Source of the DNA: Acidiphilium iwatense | Lineage (GTDB): Bacteria > Pseudomonadota > Alphaproteobacteria > Acetobacterales > Acetobacteraceae | Direction: 5' to 3' | DNA length: 64,000 nucleotides | Assembly (NCBI RefSeq): GCF_021556475.1 | Contig: NZ_JAKGBZ010000016.1 | Coordinates: forward strand, 16,115 to 80,114 | Shown here: positions 1 to 8,701 of the stretch, one piece after another | Position numbering within the stretch: position 1 is the first letter of the stretch | Layout of the letters: each line of letters begins with the position of its first letter | Translations under genes and position numbers: made by a program | The notes under the pieces: generated by a model | The model's input: the letters and a program-made list of their open reading frames with translations, nothing else | Told to the model about the DNA's origin: nothing | Database searches by the model: none

Positions 1-97
1 CCCCGCCGCGCGGTCCCGCATGACACGGCAAGCCCGCCGGCTTGTCGATAACCAACAAATGGTTCGACCGGAACAGAATGGCGGGAACGGCAATCAT
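1..97 (-). CDS. RluA-family RNA pseudouridine synthase, N-terminal fragment
   Basis: This is the first 32 codons of a minus-strand gene cut by the window edge. Translation from the ATG at 97-95 gives MIAVPAILFRSNHLLVIDKP followed by AGLPCHAGPRGG. The stretch HLLVIDKPAGLP matches the first conserved motif of RluA/RluC/RluD pseudouridine synthases (LLVVDKPAGLPVHPG), which isomerise uridines in rRNA or tRNA. The catalytic Asp lies outside the window. The start codon overlaps the stop of the upstream ABM-like gene as ATGA, so the two are probably translationally coupled. Family assignment rests on one motif; the exact subfamily and substrate cannot be told. Confidence 0.7.
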   Translation of the reverse strand, partial: MIAVPAILFRSNHLLVIDKPAGLPCHAGPRGG

Positions 98-720
98 TCG
101 ATTTCGGCGGGACGGGTCACGTCCTCATAGTATTGCGGCGCTTCGTAGCGATCGTACATGCCGTAATCGCGGATCACCCGGACATGCCGGCTCAGTGCGC
201 CGTCCGGCGGCTCAAACCGCGCGGCGGCATCGGCATCCCGCCAGGACAGCAGCAGCAGAAAATCCCCCGGCGTCAGGATCGCCTCGAACGCATCCCATGT
301 AACAAGACCGTCCACACCCTCGGGCGGCTCGACCTGTTGCTTCGTCTCGATAATGGAAATCACCTTCGCCGCGCCCGTCTCGGTGGCATCCAGGCGCTGC
401 TCGGGCAGTGTGCTGCCTTCGGGATCATCGGTATCGACGGTGATCTGGCCCACGCGCAGGTGATAGTCCTGGAAAATCTCGAACCGCCCCTTCTTCTGAA
501 CCGCGTGATGCAATGCATGGGTGCGCCAGCGCACCAGCGCCTTCTCGTCGCGCCAGACCGACAGCGACAGCAGCCATCCTTCCCGCCGCTTGGACCGATA
601 CCGCACATTGTCGACAAACCCGTTCACCCGGACCAGCTCGGGCCGCAGCATCCCGGCATGGCCGATATAGGCGTCCCACTGCTCCGGCTTGGGATGAACC
701 TCGAAAATCACGGCGAACAT
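94..720 (-). CDS. Tandem antibiotic-biosynthesis-monooxygenase (ABM)-like protein
   Basis: A 208-residue soluble protein. The first half (MFAVIFEVHPKPEQWDAY, then a WRDEKAL and LHHAVQKKGRFEIFQDY pattern) resembles the ABM dimeric alpha-beta barrel fold. The second half (residues about 115-205, with VISIIETK and FLLLLSWRDADAAARF) reads like a second, diverged copy, so the protein may form the barrel from one chain. ABM proteins range from small-molecule oxygenases to domains without known activity; no substrate can be inferred. The start ATG at 720 has a GGGAG ribosome site just upstream. Its stop overlaps the start of the pseudouridine synthase gene. Confidence 0.7.
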   Translation of the reverse strand: MFAVIFEVHPKPEQWDAYIGHAGMLRPELVRVNGFVDNVRYRSKRREGWLLSLSVWRDEKALVRWRTHALHHAVQKKGRFEIFQDYHLRVGQITVDTDDPEGSTLPEQRLDATETGAAKVISIIETKQQVEPPEGVDGLVTWDAFEAILTPGDFLLLLSWRDADAAARFEPPDGALSRHVRVIRDYGMYDRYEAPQYYEDVTRPAEIE

Positions 721-828
721 GAACCAAACTCCCGTTCTCGATCTACTGGTCACACATAGAGCGTGATCGGCCGTTCGGACATAACCTCGCGACCTTCGAG
801 AAAAATGAGCGCCTCCCGGTATAGCGGC

Positions 829-1029
829 AAGCGCCGCCGCACCTTCTGTAAGCCGTGCCTGGATTGGAGCGAGCGGCGCCCGCACCTTGCCGGCGTGGTC
901 GGGGCGGCACTGGCCACGCGGGCTTTCGATCTCGGTTGGGTGGAGCGAATCAAGGACAGCCGCTCTATCACGATCACGCAAGCCGGGCGCCGTGGTTTCT
1001 CCGAAGCATTCGGCGTGACGCTGGCGTAG
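829..1029 (+). pseudogene. Remnant of an ArsR-family HTH regulator (C-terminal part only)
   Basis: Reading plus-strand codons from 829 gives KRRRTFCKPCLDWSERRPHL, then AGVVGAALATRAFDLGWVER and DSRSITITQAGRRGFSEAFG before a stop. The motif CLDWSERRPHLAG followed by LGW and TxAGRRG is the characteristic C-terminal end of a well-known ArsR-family subgroup of roughly 220 residues. The N-terminal winged-helix DNA-binding half is absent: the bases upstream (721-828) encode nothing like it. The frame could be opened from an ATG at 763, but the product would lack DNA-binding ability. I therefore call it a decayed gene fragment. The rest of 721-1171 holds no other recognisable gene. Confidence 0.55.
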
Positions 1030-1171
1030 GTCACGGTCGCCGCCCAGGCGTAAGGATCGGAATCTGGATCGGAGATAAGTGATGCCCGCGGCAACAGTCG
1101 TTATGATACGCGTCGAATCTGAACAGCCGCAAAGTTGACGGCATCACTCGAGCGTAATGAACCGGCCGTGA

Positions 1172-1765
1172 TCACGGCGCTGCCCCGCGCAGCCTCTCGG
1201 GTACGACGAAACCCAGCCGGCGCGGAATGTCCCACACCTCGTTGATCTGCCGCACGATGCGAAACCCTGCGCGCTGGTAGTTCGGCAGAGCGCGCGGATG
1301 ATCGGCGGTGCAGGTATTCACCGTCATGCCGCGTACCGGCCCGGCGAACACCTGTTCGATCGCGGCTCCGAGCAGCGAAAACCCGATCCCCTTGCCGATC
1401 GCCCCCGGCAACAGCCCGAAATAGCTGAGATTGACATCGGGCCACGGCGTTGCGTCCAGTTCGAAAAATCCCGCAACCACACCATCCATCCTCAGAACCT
1501 GCACGGCGATCGCGGGATCGGCCAGCAACCGGCCGAGCATGTCGTCGGGCATCATCCGGCGCAGCCACCACAGCCAATCCTGGCCCACCCGGTCGTACAG
1601 ATCGCGATAGGTCGCGACATCCATGCGTCGCATCGGCTCCAGCACCGCATTTTCCGGCATCTTCCGCCATGTCACCGGCGGCTTGCGGTCGAGGCGCAGG
1701 AACGTCACGGTCACCAGCACCCGATCGGTCGCTTCGCCAGGCCGGGCGCGGGCATAATCGAACAT
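1172..1765 (-). CDS. GNAT family N-acetyltransferase
   Basis: A 197-residue acyltransferase of the GNAT fold, expected to transfer an acetyl group from acetyl-CoA. The acetyl-CoA-binding region is visible around residues 125-145 (LLPGAIGKGIGFSLLGAAIE, a Q/RxxGxG/A-like loop), preceded by the beta-strand VVAGFFELD and followed by NYQRAGFRI, typical of GNAT motif B. The substrate is unknown. The ATG at 1765 lies only 2 bp from the end of an inverted-repeat element (1768-2045), and no Shine-Dalgarno sequence precedes it. The original start and leader may have been replaced by the insertion, and an internal GTG a few codons in could be used instead. Confidence 0.75.
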   Translation of the reverse strand: MFDYARARPGEATDRVLVTVTFLRLDRKPPVTWRKMPENAVLEPMRRMDVATYRDLYDRVGQDWLWWLRRMMPDDMLGRLLADPAIAVQVLRMDGVVAGFFELDATPWPDVNLSYFGLLPGAIGKGIGFSLLGAAIEQVFAGPVRGMTVNTCTADHPRALPNYQRAGFRIVRQINEVWDIPRRLGFVVPERLRGAAP

Positions 1766-1767
1766 TA

Positions 1768-2045
1768 GGGTGTGTACCCGATAGCGGCGTGAGTCGCGAT
1801 GGGCGCGAAAATCGTGACTGAGCAGGCGGCCGGCGCAGGACGATGTGGTTCATCGGCCAAGCCGGACAACGCCCTCAGCCGCGATTTGCGCCGCAGCCCG
1901 AAGGGACCGGGGGCTTTTGGCCCCAAGGTCGCAAAGATTCGGTGTCGTTCGTCGCTCATGATCGGCAAGATCATCGCGCTCCTCTCTCCTGGCCAGCGGC
2001 CAAAATCCCTCCGGTCGCGGCCACACCGCTATCGGGTACACACCC
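1768..2045. mobile_element. MITE-like element, 278 bp, perfect 20-bp terminal inverted repeats
   Basis: The left end gggtgtgtacccgatagcgg (1768-1787) is repeated as its exact reverse complement at 2026-2045. The inner right part (from about 1942) is nearly identical to the element at 33307-33426, including cgctcatgatcggcaagatc and tggccagcggccaaaatccc. TA flanks the left end. No transposase is encoded. The 70-codon minus-strand frame inside it matches nothing I recognise. It fills the gap between rpoD (stop 6 bp from the right end) and the GNAT gene (start 2 bp from the left end). I infer a non-autonomous element; TA targets would fit mobilisation by an IS630/mariner-type transposase. Confidence 0.7.
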
Positions 2046-2051
2046 GCAACC

Positions 2052-3971
2052 TCAGTCCTCCAGGAAGCTCCGCAATTTCCGGCTGCGCGAGGGGTGCTTC
2101 AGTTTGCGCAGCGCCTTCGCCTCGATCTGCCTGATCCGCTCGCGGGTCACGTTGAACTGCTGGCCGACCTCTTCGAGCGTATGGTCGGTATTCATCCCGA
2201 TCCCGAAACGCATCCGCAGCACGCGCTCCTCGCGCGGCGTCAGCGACGACAGCACCCGAGTCGCGGCCTCCCTGAGGTTCGCATGAACCGCGGCATCCAA
2301 GGGTATGATCGCGTTCTTATCCTCGATGAAATCGCCGAGATGGCTGTCTTCCTCGTCGCCGATCGGCGTCTCCAGGCTGATCGGTTCCTTGGCGATCTTC
2401 AGCACTTTCCGAACTTTCTCCAGCGGCATCCCCAGTTTCTCGGCCAGTTCCTCCGGCGTCGGTTCGCGGCCGATCTCGTGCAGCATCTGGCGCGAGGTGC
2501 GCACCAGCTTGTTGATCGTCTCGATCATATGCACCGGAATGCGGATGGTGCGTGCCTGATCCGCGATGCTGCGGGTGATCGCCTGCCGGATCCACCAGGT
2601 CGCATAGGTGCTGAACTTGTAGCCACGGCGATATTCGAATTTATCCACCGCCTTCATCAGCCCGATATTGCCCTCCTGGATCAGATCGAGGAATTGCAGG
2701 CCGCGATTGGTATATTTCTTGGCGATCGAAATGACGAGGCGCAGATTCGCCTCGATCATCTCCTTCTTCGCGCGCGTCGAATCGCGCTCGCCGCGCGACA
2801 CCGTGGCATAGACCCGGCGGAACTCCTCGATCGGCAATTGCGCCTCGGCGGCGATCCGGCCGATCTGCGCGCGCAATTCGGTAATCTGACTGCCATAGCG
2901 CGGCACGAACAGCTTCCAGCCCTTGCCGGGCAGTTTGGCGACATCGTCGAGCCATGCGGGGTCCATCTCACGGCCGCGATACGCCTTGAGGAACTCGTCG
3001 CGCGGAACCTTGCAGCTCTCCGCCAGCCGCAGCATCTGGCCTTCGAGGCCATTGAGGCGCTGGTTCAGCTCCTTGAGCTGGATCACCAGCTCCTCGATCC
3101 GGTTGTTGTGCAGCCGCACCTGCTCGACCTTCGCGACCAGTTCGTCGCGCAGCTTTTCGTAGGTCTTTTCCGAGCGGGTGCTGGCCTCCTCGCCGGCGGT
3201 CAGCGCATCCAGCCGCTTGTGCTGGAGCTTCATGAATTTCTCGTAGAGCTTCTCGATCTCGGTGAAGGTCTCGAACACCTCCGGCTTGAGCTTTTCCTCG
3301 ACCGCCGAGAGCGACAGGCCGCTGCCCTCACCCTCATCCTCGTCCTCGACCTCCTCGGCCTGCGCCGCTGCCGGGTTGAACCCGCCATCGCCGCCACCCT
3401 GCGTCGCCTCCAGGTCGATCACGTCGCGCAGCAGCATCTTGCTGTCCTTCAGCGCCTCATGCCAGGAGACGATCGCGCGGAAGGTCAGCGGGCTTTCGCA
3501 CAGCCCGCCGATCATCATGTCCCGCCCGGCTTCGATCCGCTTGGCGATCGCGATTTCGCCCTCGCGCGACAGCAACTCGACCGTGCCCATCTCGCGCAGA
3601 TACATCCGCACCGGATCGTCGGTCCGGCTGCCGCTGGTTTCGCTGATGTTGCCGGCGGAGGCTTCCTCGTCGGCCTCCGCGACCTCTTCTTCCTTCTCGG
3701 CGCTGGGTGCCGCTTCGGCGTCTTCGCCTTCCTCGCTCTCGACGACCTGGATGCCCATTTCGCTGAGCATCGACATGACATCCTCGATCTGCTCGGAGCT
3801 GTTCTGGTCCGAGGGCAGCACGGCGTTGAGTTCGTCGAAGGTGATATAACCGCGTTCCTTGCCGCGCGCGATCAGGCGCTTGACCGAGGCGGACTGGATG
3901 TCGAGAGTCGCGGTGTCGGCCTCGGCCTCGGGAGCGGCGGTTTCGGTCGTGGCAGCTTGCTTGGTAGCCAT
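2052..3971 (-). CDS. rpoD: RNA polymerase primary sigma factor RpoD (sigma-70)
   Basis: A 639-residue housekeeping sigma factor that directs RNA polymerase core to most promoters. Visible are region 1.1 at the N-terminus (residues 25-80, [13 protein letters not shown]), an acidic linker, region 1.2 ([20 protein letters not shown]), a long non-conserved region with an acidic patch, and the core regions 2-4. These include [20 protein letters not shown] (2.1-2.2), the -10 recognition stretch [34 protein letters not shown] (3.0) and the -35 binding helix-turn-helix [20 protein letters not shown]. Length is normal for alphaproteobacteria. A GGAG site precedes the ATG at 3971. It lies 36 bp downstream of dnaG, preserving the macromolecular-synthesis gene order. 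Confidence 0.98.
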   Translation of the reverse strand: MATKQAATTETAAPEAEADTATLDIQSASVKRLIARGKERGYITFDELNAVLPSDQNSSEQIEDVMSMLSEMGIQVVESEEGEDAEAAPSAEKEEEVAEADEEASAGNISETSGSRTDDPVRMYLREMGTVELLSREGEIAIAKRIEAGRDMMIGGLCESPLTFRAIVSWHEALKDSKMLLRDVIDLEATQGGGDGGFNPAAAQAEEVEDEDEGEGSGLSLSAVEEKLKPEVFETFTEIEKLYEKFMKLQHKRLDALTAGEEASTRSEKTYEKLRDELVAKVEQVRLHNNRIEELVIQLKELNQRLNGLEGQMLRLAESCKVPRDEFLKAYRGREMDPAWLDDVAKLPGKGWKLFVPRYGSQITELRAQIGRIAAEAQLPIEEFRRVYATVSRGERDSTRAKKEMIEANLRLVISIAKKYTNRGLQFLDLIQEGNIGLMKAVDKFEYRRGYKFSTYATWWIRQAITRSIADQARTIRIPVHMIETINKLVRTSRQMLHEIGREPTPEELAEKLGMPLEKVRKVLKIAKEPISLETPIGDEEDSHLGDFIEDKNAIIPLDAAVHANLREAATRVLSSLTPREERVLRMRFGIGMNTDHTLEEVGQQFNVTRERIRQIEAKALRKLKHPSRSRKLRSFLED

Positions 3972-4007
3972 AAGATATCGGACTCCAGAGAAAGACGGCG
4001 ATTGGGG

Positions 4008-5786
4008 TCAGGCAGCGTCCGGGTCATCGGAATCGCACCGCACGACACGATTCAGAGCGGTGATCAACATGATATGCTTTGCTTGGTTTTCATGTGTCAT
4101 ATTCTGCGCCAAGCGGCGTTCCTGCTCGGCACATTCCTCGCGTAGCCGATCAAGATTAAGCAGCCCATAATTTTCATACCAAGAGGCTTCCAATTCCAAC
4201 AGCGACGCTGCCTCCTTGGTCGCAGAACGCTGCGGGATGGTCGCGCCAATACGATCGGCGTTATCCCGAAGACCCAATTGGGTCAAATGGTTGAGCAAGT
4301 CGCTAGAGTCAAGTGTCTCCGCGCCATGCAGCCAGGCCGACATGGCAGCGCGCAGACCCGCACAATCCTCCGGGAGGGCCAACGAGCCGAATGCCTCCTC
4401 CAGATCGGGCAGAAGCTCGGGGTGGCGCAGCAGCATCGCGGTCAGCAGCCGGGCCCGGCGCTGGGCTATCGCCTCGGCGTCGATCGGCGGGCGCGGCAGC
4501 GAAACCGGCCGCGTTGGCTTGCCGTTGCCAGCCCCGAACGACCGGCGTTTCTCGGCGAACAGCCGATCGACCAGGGCGCTGCGATATTCGCCCGCCAGCG
4601 AACGGTCCTCGATGGTGTGCGCCGCCGCTTCCAGCCGCTTGCGGAATGCGGCGCGGCCCTCGGGCGTCGCACGATCCGCCCCTTCGGCAAGCATGTCGAA
4701 CAGGGTATCGGCAAGGCCGGGCGCCGCTTTGATCATCGCGCCGAACGATGCCGTCCCCTCGCGGCGGACATAGCTGTCCGGGTCATCCCGCTCGGGCAGA
4801 CGGAGAATGGCGAGCGAGCGATCCGGCGTCAGGGCTTTCAGCGCAAGCTCCGCCGAGCGCAAGGCGGCGCGCCGACCCGCCGCATCGCCGTCGAAACACA
4901 GGATCGGCCGGGGCGAGAGCCGCCATAATTCGGTGAGATGGGCTTCGGTCAGTGCGGTGCCGAGCGGTGCGACCGCTCCGGCAAACCCCGCCTCGGCCAG
5001 GGCGATCACGTCCATATAGCCTTCGACCACGATCAGCGCCGCACCGCCGCGCACCGCCTCGCGCGCGCGATCGAGCCCGTAAAGGGTCTGGCGCTTGGAG
5101 AACAGCGCGGTTTCCGGCCCGTTCAGATATTTCGGCTGGCCGTCGCCCAGCAGGCGCCCGCCGAAGCTGATCGCCCGCCCGCGCCGGTCGCGGATCGGGA
5201 ACATCACCCGGTTGAAGAAATAATCGACCGGGCCGCGCTCGCCCTGCTTCATCAGCCCGGCCTCGATCAGCCGGTCGGCGCCGATCCCGAGGCTCGCGAG
5301 CAATACCCCCCTGCCCTCACCGGACCAGCCGAGACCGAACCGTTCGATCGTGGCATTGGCAAGCCCGCGCCCACGCAGATAGGCCAGGGCCGCCGCCCCT
5401 TCGGGCAGCAACAATCGGCGACGATACTCTGCTGCCGCGGCTTCCAGCACATCCGATAGATCGGCTTCGCGCCGCGCCACCTCGGCGGCTTCGGGGCTCG
5501 GCTTCGGCACCTCCAGCCCGGCTTCGGCGGCGAGCCGCTCGACCGCCTCGACGAAGCTCGCCCCCTCGCTCTGCATGACGAAGCTGATCGCATCGCCATG
5601 CGCGCCGCAGCCGAAGCAGTGGTAATGGTCGTCATACACATAGAAAGATGGCGTTTTCTCGTTGTGGAACGGGCAGCAGCCTTTCTGGTCGCGCCCCGAC
5701 CGTTCGAGCCGCACCCGCCGGCCGATCAAGGCCGGCAGCGGCGTGCGGACGCGCAATTCGTCGAGAAACGGGGCGGGCAGGCTCAT
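4008..5786 (-). CDS. dnaG: DNA primase
   Basis: A 592-residue primase that synthesises RNA primers for chromosome replication. The N-terminal CHC2 zinc finger is seen as CCPFHNEKTPSFYVYDDHYH then CFGCG (residues about 38-65). The catalytic core follows (LGWSGEG, FNRVMFPIRDRRGRAISFGG), with the TOPRIM motif VVEGYMDVIAL and the metal-binding stretch LCFDGDAAGRRAA. The C-terminal DnaB-binding helical domain is the least conserved part. The ATG at 5786 overlaps the stop of yqeY as ATGA, and rpoD follows, so yqeY-dnaG-rpoD looks like one transcription unit coupling tRNA-amidotransferase-like, replication and transcription functions. Confidence 0.97.
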   Translation of the reverse strand: MSLPAPFLDELRVRTPLPALIGRRVRLERSGRDQKGCCPFHNEKTPSFYVYDDHYHCFGCGAHGDAISFVMQSEGASFVEAVERLAAEAGLEVPKPSPEAAEVARREADLSDVLEAAAAEYRRRLLLPEGAAALAYLRGRGLANATIERFGLGWSGEGRGVLLASLGIGADRLIEAGLMKQGERGPVDYFFNRVMFPIRDRRGRAISFGGRLLGDGQPKYLNGPETALFSKRQTLYGLDRAREAVRGGAALIVVEGYMDVIALAEAGFAGAVAPLGTALTEAHLTELWRLSPRPILCFDGDAAGRRAALRSAELALKALTPDRSLAILRLPERDDPDSYVRREGTASFGAMIKAAPGLADTLFDMLAEGADRATPEGRAAFRKRLEAAAHTIEDRSLAGEYRSALVDRLFAEKRRSFGAGNGKPTRPVSLPRPPIDAEAIAQRRARLLTAMLLRHPELLPDLEEAFGSLALPEDCAGLRAAMSAWLHGAETLDSSDLLNHLTQLGLRDNADRIGATIPQRSATKEAASLLELEASWYENYGLLNLDRLREECAEQERRLAQNMTHENQAKHIMLITALNRVVRCDSDDPDAA

Positions 5787-6250
5787 GCGTGCGAGAGTTT
5801 CGCCTTCACCGCGGCCGAGGCGGAAGCCATGTCGAGTGCCGGTCCATGCGCCTCTTTCAGCGCCGCGATCACCTTGCCCATGTCTTTCGGGGCGGCGGCG
5901 CCGGTGGTTCCGATCGCCTCGGCGATCGCGGCGTCGAGTTCGGCACCGTTCAGGGTCCGGGGCAGATACTCCTCGATGATGACGATCTCGGCGGCTTCCT
6001 TGGCGGCGAGATCGGGCCGGCAGCCATGGCGATACAGCGTTTCAGACTCGCGGCGCGACTTCACCATGCCCCGCAGCATCGCGACAATCTCGGCCTCCGG
6101 CACCGTGCCGGCACCCTTGGGACGGGAGGCTATATCAATATCCTTGAGGCGCGCGATCATCATGCGTAAAGTGGAGACGCGCAGCGCCTCGCGGGCGCGC
6201 ATCGCCGATTTGAGGTCGTTCTGCATCCGGGATCGCAACGTGCTGCTCAT
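5783..6250 (-). CDS. yqeY: GatB/YqeY domain-containing protein
   Basis: A 155-residue YqeY-family protein, homologous to the C-terminal tRNA-binding tail domain of GatB in the amidotransferase GatCAB. Characteristic stretches are MQNDLKSAMRAREALRVSTL, MMIARLKDIDI, the block KSRRESETLYRHGCRPDLAA and EYLPRTLNGAEL. The family is thought to act on tRNA or translation; the precise role is unknown. I chose the ATG at 6250 because a strong GGAGGAG site lies 4 bp upstream and homologues begin at this point; an upstream in-frame ATG at 6301 would add 17 atypical residues. The stop overlaps the dnaG start. Divergent from carA. Confidence 0.9.
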   Translation of the reverse strand: MSSTLRSRMQNDLKSAMRAREALRVSTLRMMIARLKDIDIASRPKGAGTVPEAEIVAMLRGMVKSRRESETLYRHGCRPDLAAKEAAEIVIIEEYLPRTLNGAELDAAIAEAIGTTGAAAPKDMGKVIAALKEAHGPALDMASASAAVKAKLSHA

Positions 6251-6396
6251 GATCTCCTCCAACCTCAATCTAATTCCATGCTCGGCGAATTCGACGGCCA
6301 TCTAATTCGATCATCGCCCGGCTCAAACCGGAAATAATTTCCGTATCCACCCAATTCAGTTGAGGCGGGATTTAATTTCCAGTATAGACTGCCCCC

Positions 6397-7746
6397 ATGC
6401 CGATGACTATTGCCGAGCTGATCGACCGTCTGGGCGGCCCCGAAGCCGCCGCGAAGCTTACCACGGTTTCGACCGAAGCGGTTCGCAAATGGCGCAGCGC
6501 CGGTGCGATTCCATCCCGCCACTGGCCCGCCGTGCTGGCCGCGACCGGGCTCACCCTCGACGATCTGCCCGGCGGCGTCGCCCCGCCAGCCGAGACGAAA
6601 CGGCCCGACGGCGCCACCGCCGCGCTGGTTCTGGGCGACGGACGGGTGTTCTGGGGCTGCGGTTTCGGCACGCGGGGTCAAGGCGCGCCCGCGGAGCTTT
6701 GTTTCTCCACCGGCATGACCGGCTATCAGGAAACCCTGACCGATCCGTCCTTCGCCGGCCAGATCATCACTTTCACCTTTCCGCATATCGGCAATGTAGG
6801 CGCGAATGCCGAGGATATCGAGGCATCGGCGAGTTTTGCGCGGGGACTGGTGCTCAATCGCGGCATCACCGCCGCCTCGAACTGGCGCGCGACCGAAGGG
6901 CTGGATCGCTGGTGCCGGCGGATGGGTCTTGCCGGCATTGCCGGGGTGGATACGCGGGCCCTGACCCGCTTGATCCGCGATGATGGACCGCCCAACGCGC
7001 TGATTGCCTTCCCCGAGGATGGGCGTTTCGACATCGATGCGCTGGTTGCCAAGGCCGCCGCGTGGCCGGGGCTGGAGGGCATGGACCTCGCCCGCGAGGT
7101 ATCCTGCACGCAGAGCTATGAATGGACCGAGACCCTGTGGACCCGTGAGCACGGATTCGGCCGCCAGGATGCGCCGAAATATACCGTCGTCGCGGTCGAT
7201 TACGGGGCGAAACGGAACATCCTGCGCAACCTCGCCAGCGCCGGCTGCCGGGTGATCGTGGTGCCCGGAACCTCGGGCGCGGACGACATATTGCGCCACA
7301 AGCCGGATGGAGTGTTTCTATCGAACGGGCCCGGCGATCCGGCGGCGACCGCTGAATACGCTGTGCCCGCGATCAAGGGCGTGCTCGATGCGGGGGTGCC
7401 GCTGTTCGGCATCTGTCTCGGCCACCAGTTGCTCGCCCATACGCTGGGCGGCAAAACCTACAAGCTCGCGCGCGGCCATCGCGGGGCGAACCAGCCGGTG
7501 CAGGAGCTGGCGACCAGACGGGTCGAGATCACCAGCCAGAATCATGGATTCGCGGTGGACGACGCATCGCTGCCCGAAGGGGTGGTGGTGACCCATAAAA
7601 GCCTGTTCGATGGCTCGAACGAGGGCATCGCGTGTGCGGAGCAAAAATGTTTCTCCGTGCAATACCACCCCGAAGCGAGCCCCGGCCCGTCCGACGCGAA
7701 CCATCTGTTCCGGCGGTTCACCGCGATGATGGAAGCGAAAGTATAA
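6397..7746 (+). CDS. carA: Carbamoyl-phosphate synthase small chain with N-terminal HTH domain
   Basis: The glutaminase subunit of carbamoyl-phosphate synthetase, feeding arginine and pyrimidine synthesis with CarB. The CPSase small-chain domain starts near residue 70 (ALVLGDGRVFWGCGFG, STGMTGYQETLTDPSFAGQI), followed by the class I glutamine amidotransferase domain with nucleophile Cys340 in FGICLGHQL and the His424/Glu426 pair in QYHPEAS. At 449 residues it is about 50-60 longer than most CarA. The extra N-terminus (residues 1-60, IAELIDRLGGPEAAAKLTTV, TEAVRKWRSAGAIPSRHW) looks like a Cro/YdaS-type helix-turn-helix; I recall it as a domain seen fused to alphaproteobacterial CarA. The start is the ATG at 6397; an ATG at 6403 is also possible. 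carB lies 1.2 kb downstream, beyond an AT-rich insert. Confidence 0.96.
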   Translation: MPMTIAELIDRLGGPEAAAKLTTVSTEAVRKWRSAGAIPSRHWPAVLAATGLTLDDLPGGVAPPAETKRPDGATAALVLGDGRVFWGCGFGTRGQGAPAELCFSTGMTGYQETLTDPSFAGQIITFTFPHIGNVGANAEDIEASASFARGLVLNRGITAASNWRATEGLDRWCRRMGLAGIAGVDTRALTRLIRDDGPPNALIAFPEDGRFDIDALVAKAAAWPGLEGMDLAREVSCTQSYEWTETLWTREHGFGRQDAPKYTVVAVDYGAKRNILRNLASAGCRVIVVPGTSGADDILRHKPDGVFLSNGPGDPAATAEYAVPAIKGVLDAGVPLFGICLGHQLLAHTLGGKTYKLARGHRGANQPVQELATRRVEITSQNHGFAVDDASLPEGVVVTHKSLFDGSNEGIACAEQKCFSVQYHPEASPGPSDANHLFRRFTAMMEAKV

Positions 7747-7808
7747 GGAGTTTACGGAGTTATATGGTTTGTAACATATAAACGCATAAACTGCTTATAA
7801 ATCACCTC

Positions 7809-7928
7809 ATGGACCCTGTTCGCAATCCATTCGCGCCGACCTATGGGGATACGACGTTTGCGGTGCCGTTGTTCGATCATTTTCTCCGCCGGATCATGCC
7901 CGAATGGCGGGAGGAGCGTCATGGCTGA
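7809..7928 (+). CDS. Possible 39-residue hypothetical peptide
   Basis: A short open frame from the ATG at 7809 to the TGA at 7926-7928, reading MDPVRNPFAPTYGDTTFAVP then LFDHFLRRIMPEWREERHG. It sits in the carA-carB gap just before the base composition drops. No clear ribosome site precedes it (tcacctc before the ATG), and I recognise no family. It may be the truncated beginning of a gene interrupted by the AT-rich insert downstream, or chance. The stretch 7747-7808 before it is AT-rich and holds only promoter-like sequence. Confidence 0.25.
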   Translation: MDPVRNPFAPTYGDTTFAVPLFDHFLRRIMPEWREERHG

Positions 7929-8024
7929 TGGTTGTCTCTTCATGATCAATACTGTTGCAAGCTACAGCCTGGACAACTAGAGGCGTTATCGCCACAACGT
8001 GGCATAAATCACACGGAAGCAAAA

Positions 8025-8594
8025 ATGAACTCAGATAAAGCGCTTGATCAAATAGATTATAGCTATCTGACGCTTATGTCTCTGGGAAATCTGACAGAGA
8101 GATCAGATAAAATTGAGTTTTCAATTGATGAGATTTCAGAAAATATGGATTCTGGTAAATCAAAAAATAGAATTTTGTTTTCTTTGGTTGATCTCATTTC
8201 GGAAAAATTTGTTAGATCAAGCGATAATGATTTCAATTACGAAGAGATAGATGAAGATTTGAACAACTTAAAATCTGCTATGGATCATGATTATTTTCTT
8301 ACAAGATCTGGAATAGAGGAGTATGATACGCATATAAAAAATCGTATTAAGGAAGAAAAAGTAAAGTCAGAACAAATTTCTCCAGATCTAGAAATACTAA
8401 TTTATATATACCGCAACATGATTGGATTTTTGTTCAGTTACCCAAAAATTAACGAAATAAAGATGTCAGACGATCAGCGAGACTCGTTTGAGCATTTGCA
8501 AAAACAGGGCCTTATTGAAGCAGTCCGTTCTAAGTCACGATGGAAAATCACTGCTTCAGGAAAAGAATATCTGGAAAATGAAGCTAAATTATGA
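8025..8594 (+). CDS. Orphan low-GC gene, possible winged-helix protein
   Basis: A 189-residue protein with markedly AT-rich codon use (many AAA, AAT, ATA, GAT codons) unlike every neighbour. The ATG at 8025 is preceded by GGAAG; the frame is open 31 codons further upstream but that part has high-GC, atypical sequence. There is no signal peptide. It is rich in Asp, Glu, Lys and Ser. Two segments look like winged-helix units: the N-terminus (DYSYLTLMSLGNLTERSDKI) and the C-terminus (FEHLQKQGLIEAVRSKSRWK, ITASGKEYLENE), the latter with the helix-wing pattern of MarR/PadR-like proteins. I do not recognise the family. The location between carA and carB, together with the composition, suggests horizontal acquisition. 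Confidence 0.65.
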   Translation: MNSDKALDQIDYSYLTLMSLGNLTERSDKIEFSIDEISENMDSGKSKNRILFSLVDLISEKFVRSSDNDFNYEEIDEDLNNLKSAMDHDYFLTRSGIEEYDTHIKNRIKEEKVKSEQISPDLEILIYIYRNMIGFLFSYPKINEIKMSDDQRDSFEHLQKQGLIEAVRSKSRWKITASGKEYLENEAKL

Positions 8595-8701
8595 AATTTT
8601 GATTTGGAAAAATATGTTTCTCTAAAAGAAAAATTCAGTGATTTTCTTCATTCATAAAGGGTACCACCTAACGGGATCTGGGGCCTAAACCCTCCGCAGC
8701 G

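Noticed and set aside
1765..1974. 70-codon minus-strand frame inside the 278-bp MITE as a possible transposase remnant
   Set aside because: No DDE-type motif or helix-turn-helix; it exists only because the element contains few stops and is not shared in full by the other copies.
2094..4145. Long (683-codon) open frame on the plus strand opposite rpoD
   Set aside because: It is an antisense shadow of a clearly conserved rpoD in GC-rich DNA; its translation (rich in L, R, D, H) shows no family motifs or coherent domains.
8025..8594. Orphan gene as part of a toxin-antitoxin pair or retron
   Set aside because: No partner toxin or antitoxin and no reverse transcriptase are encoded; the upstream 39-codon frame has no antitoxin features.
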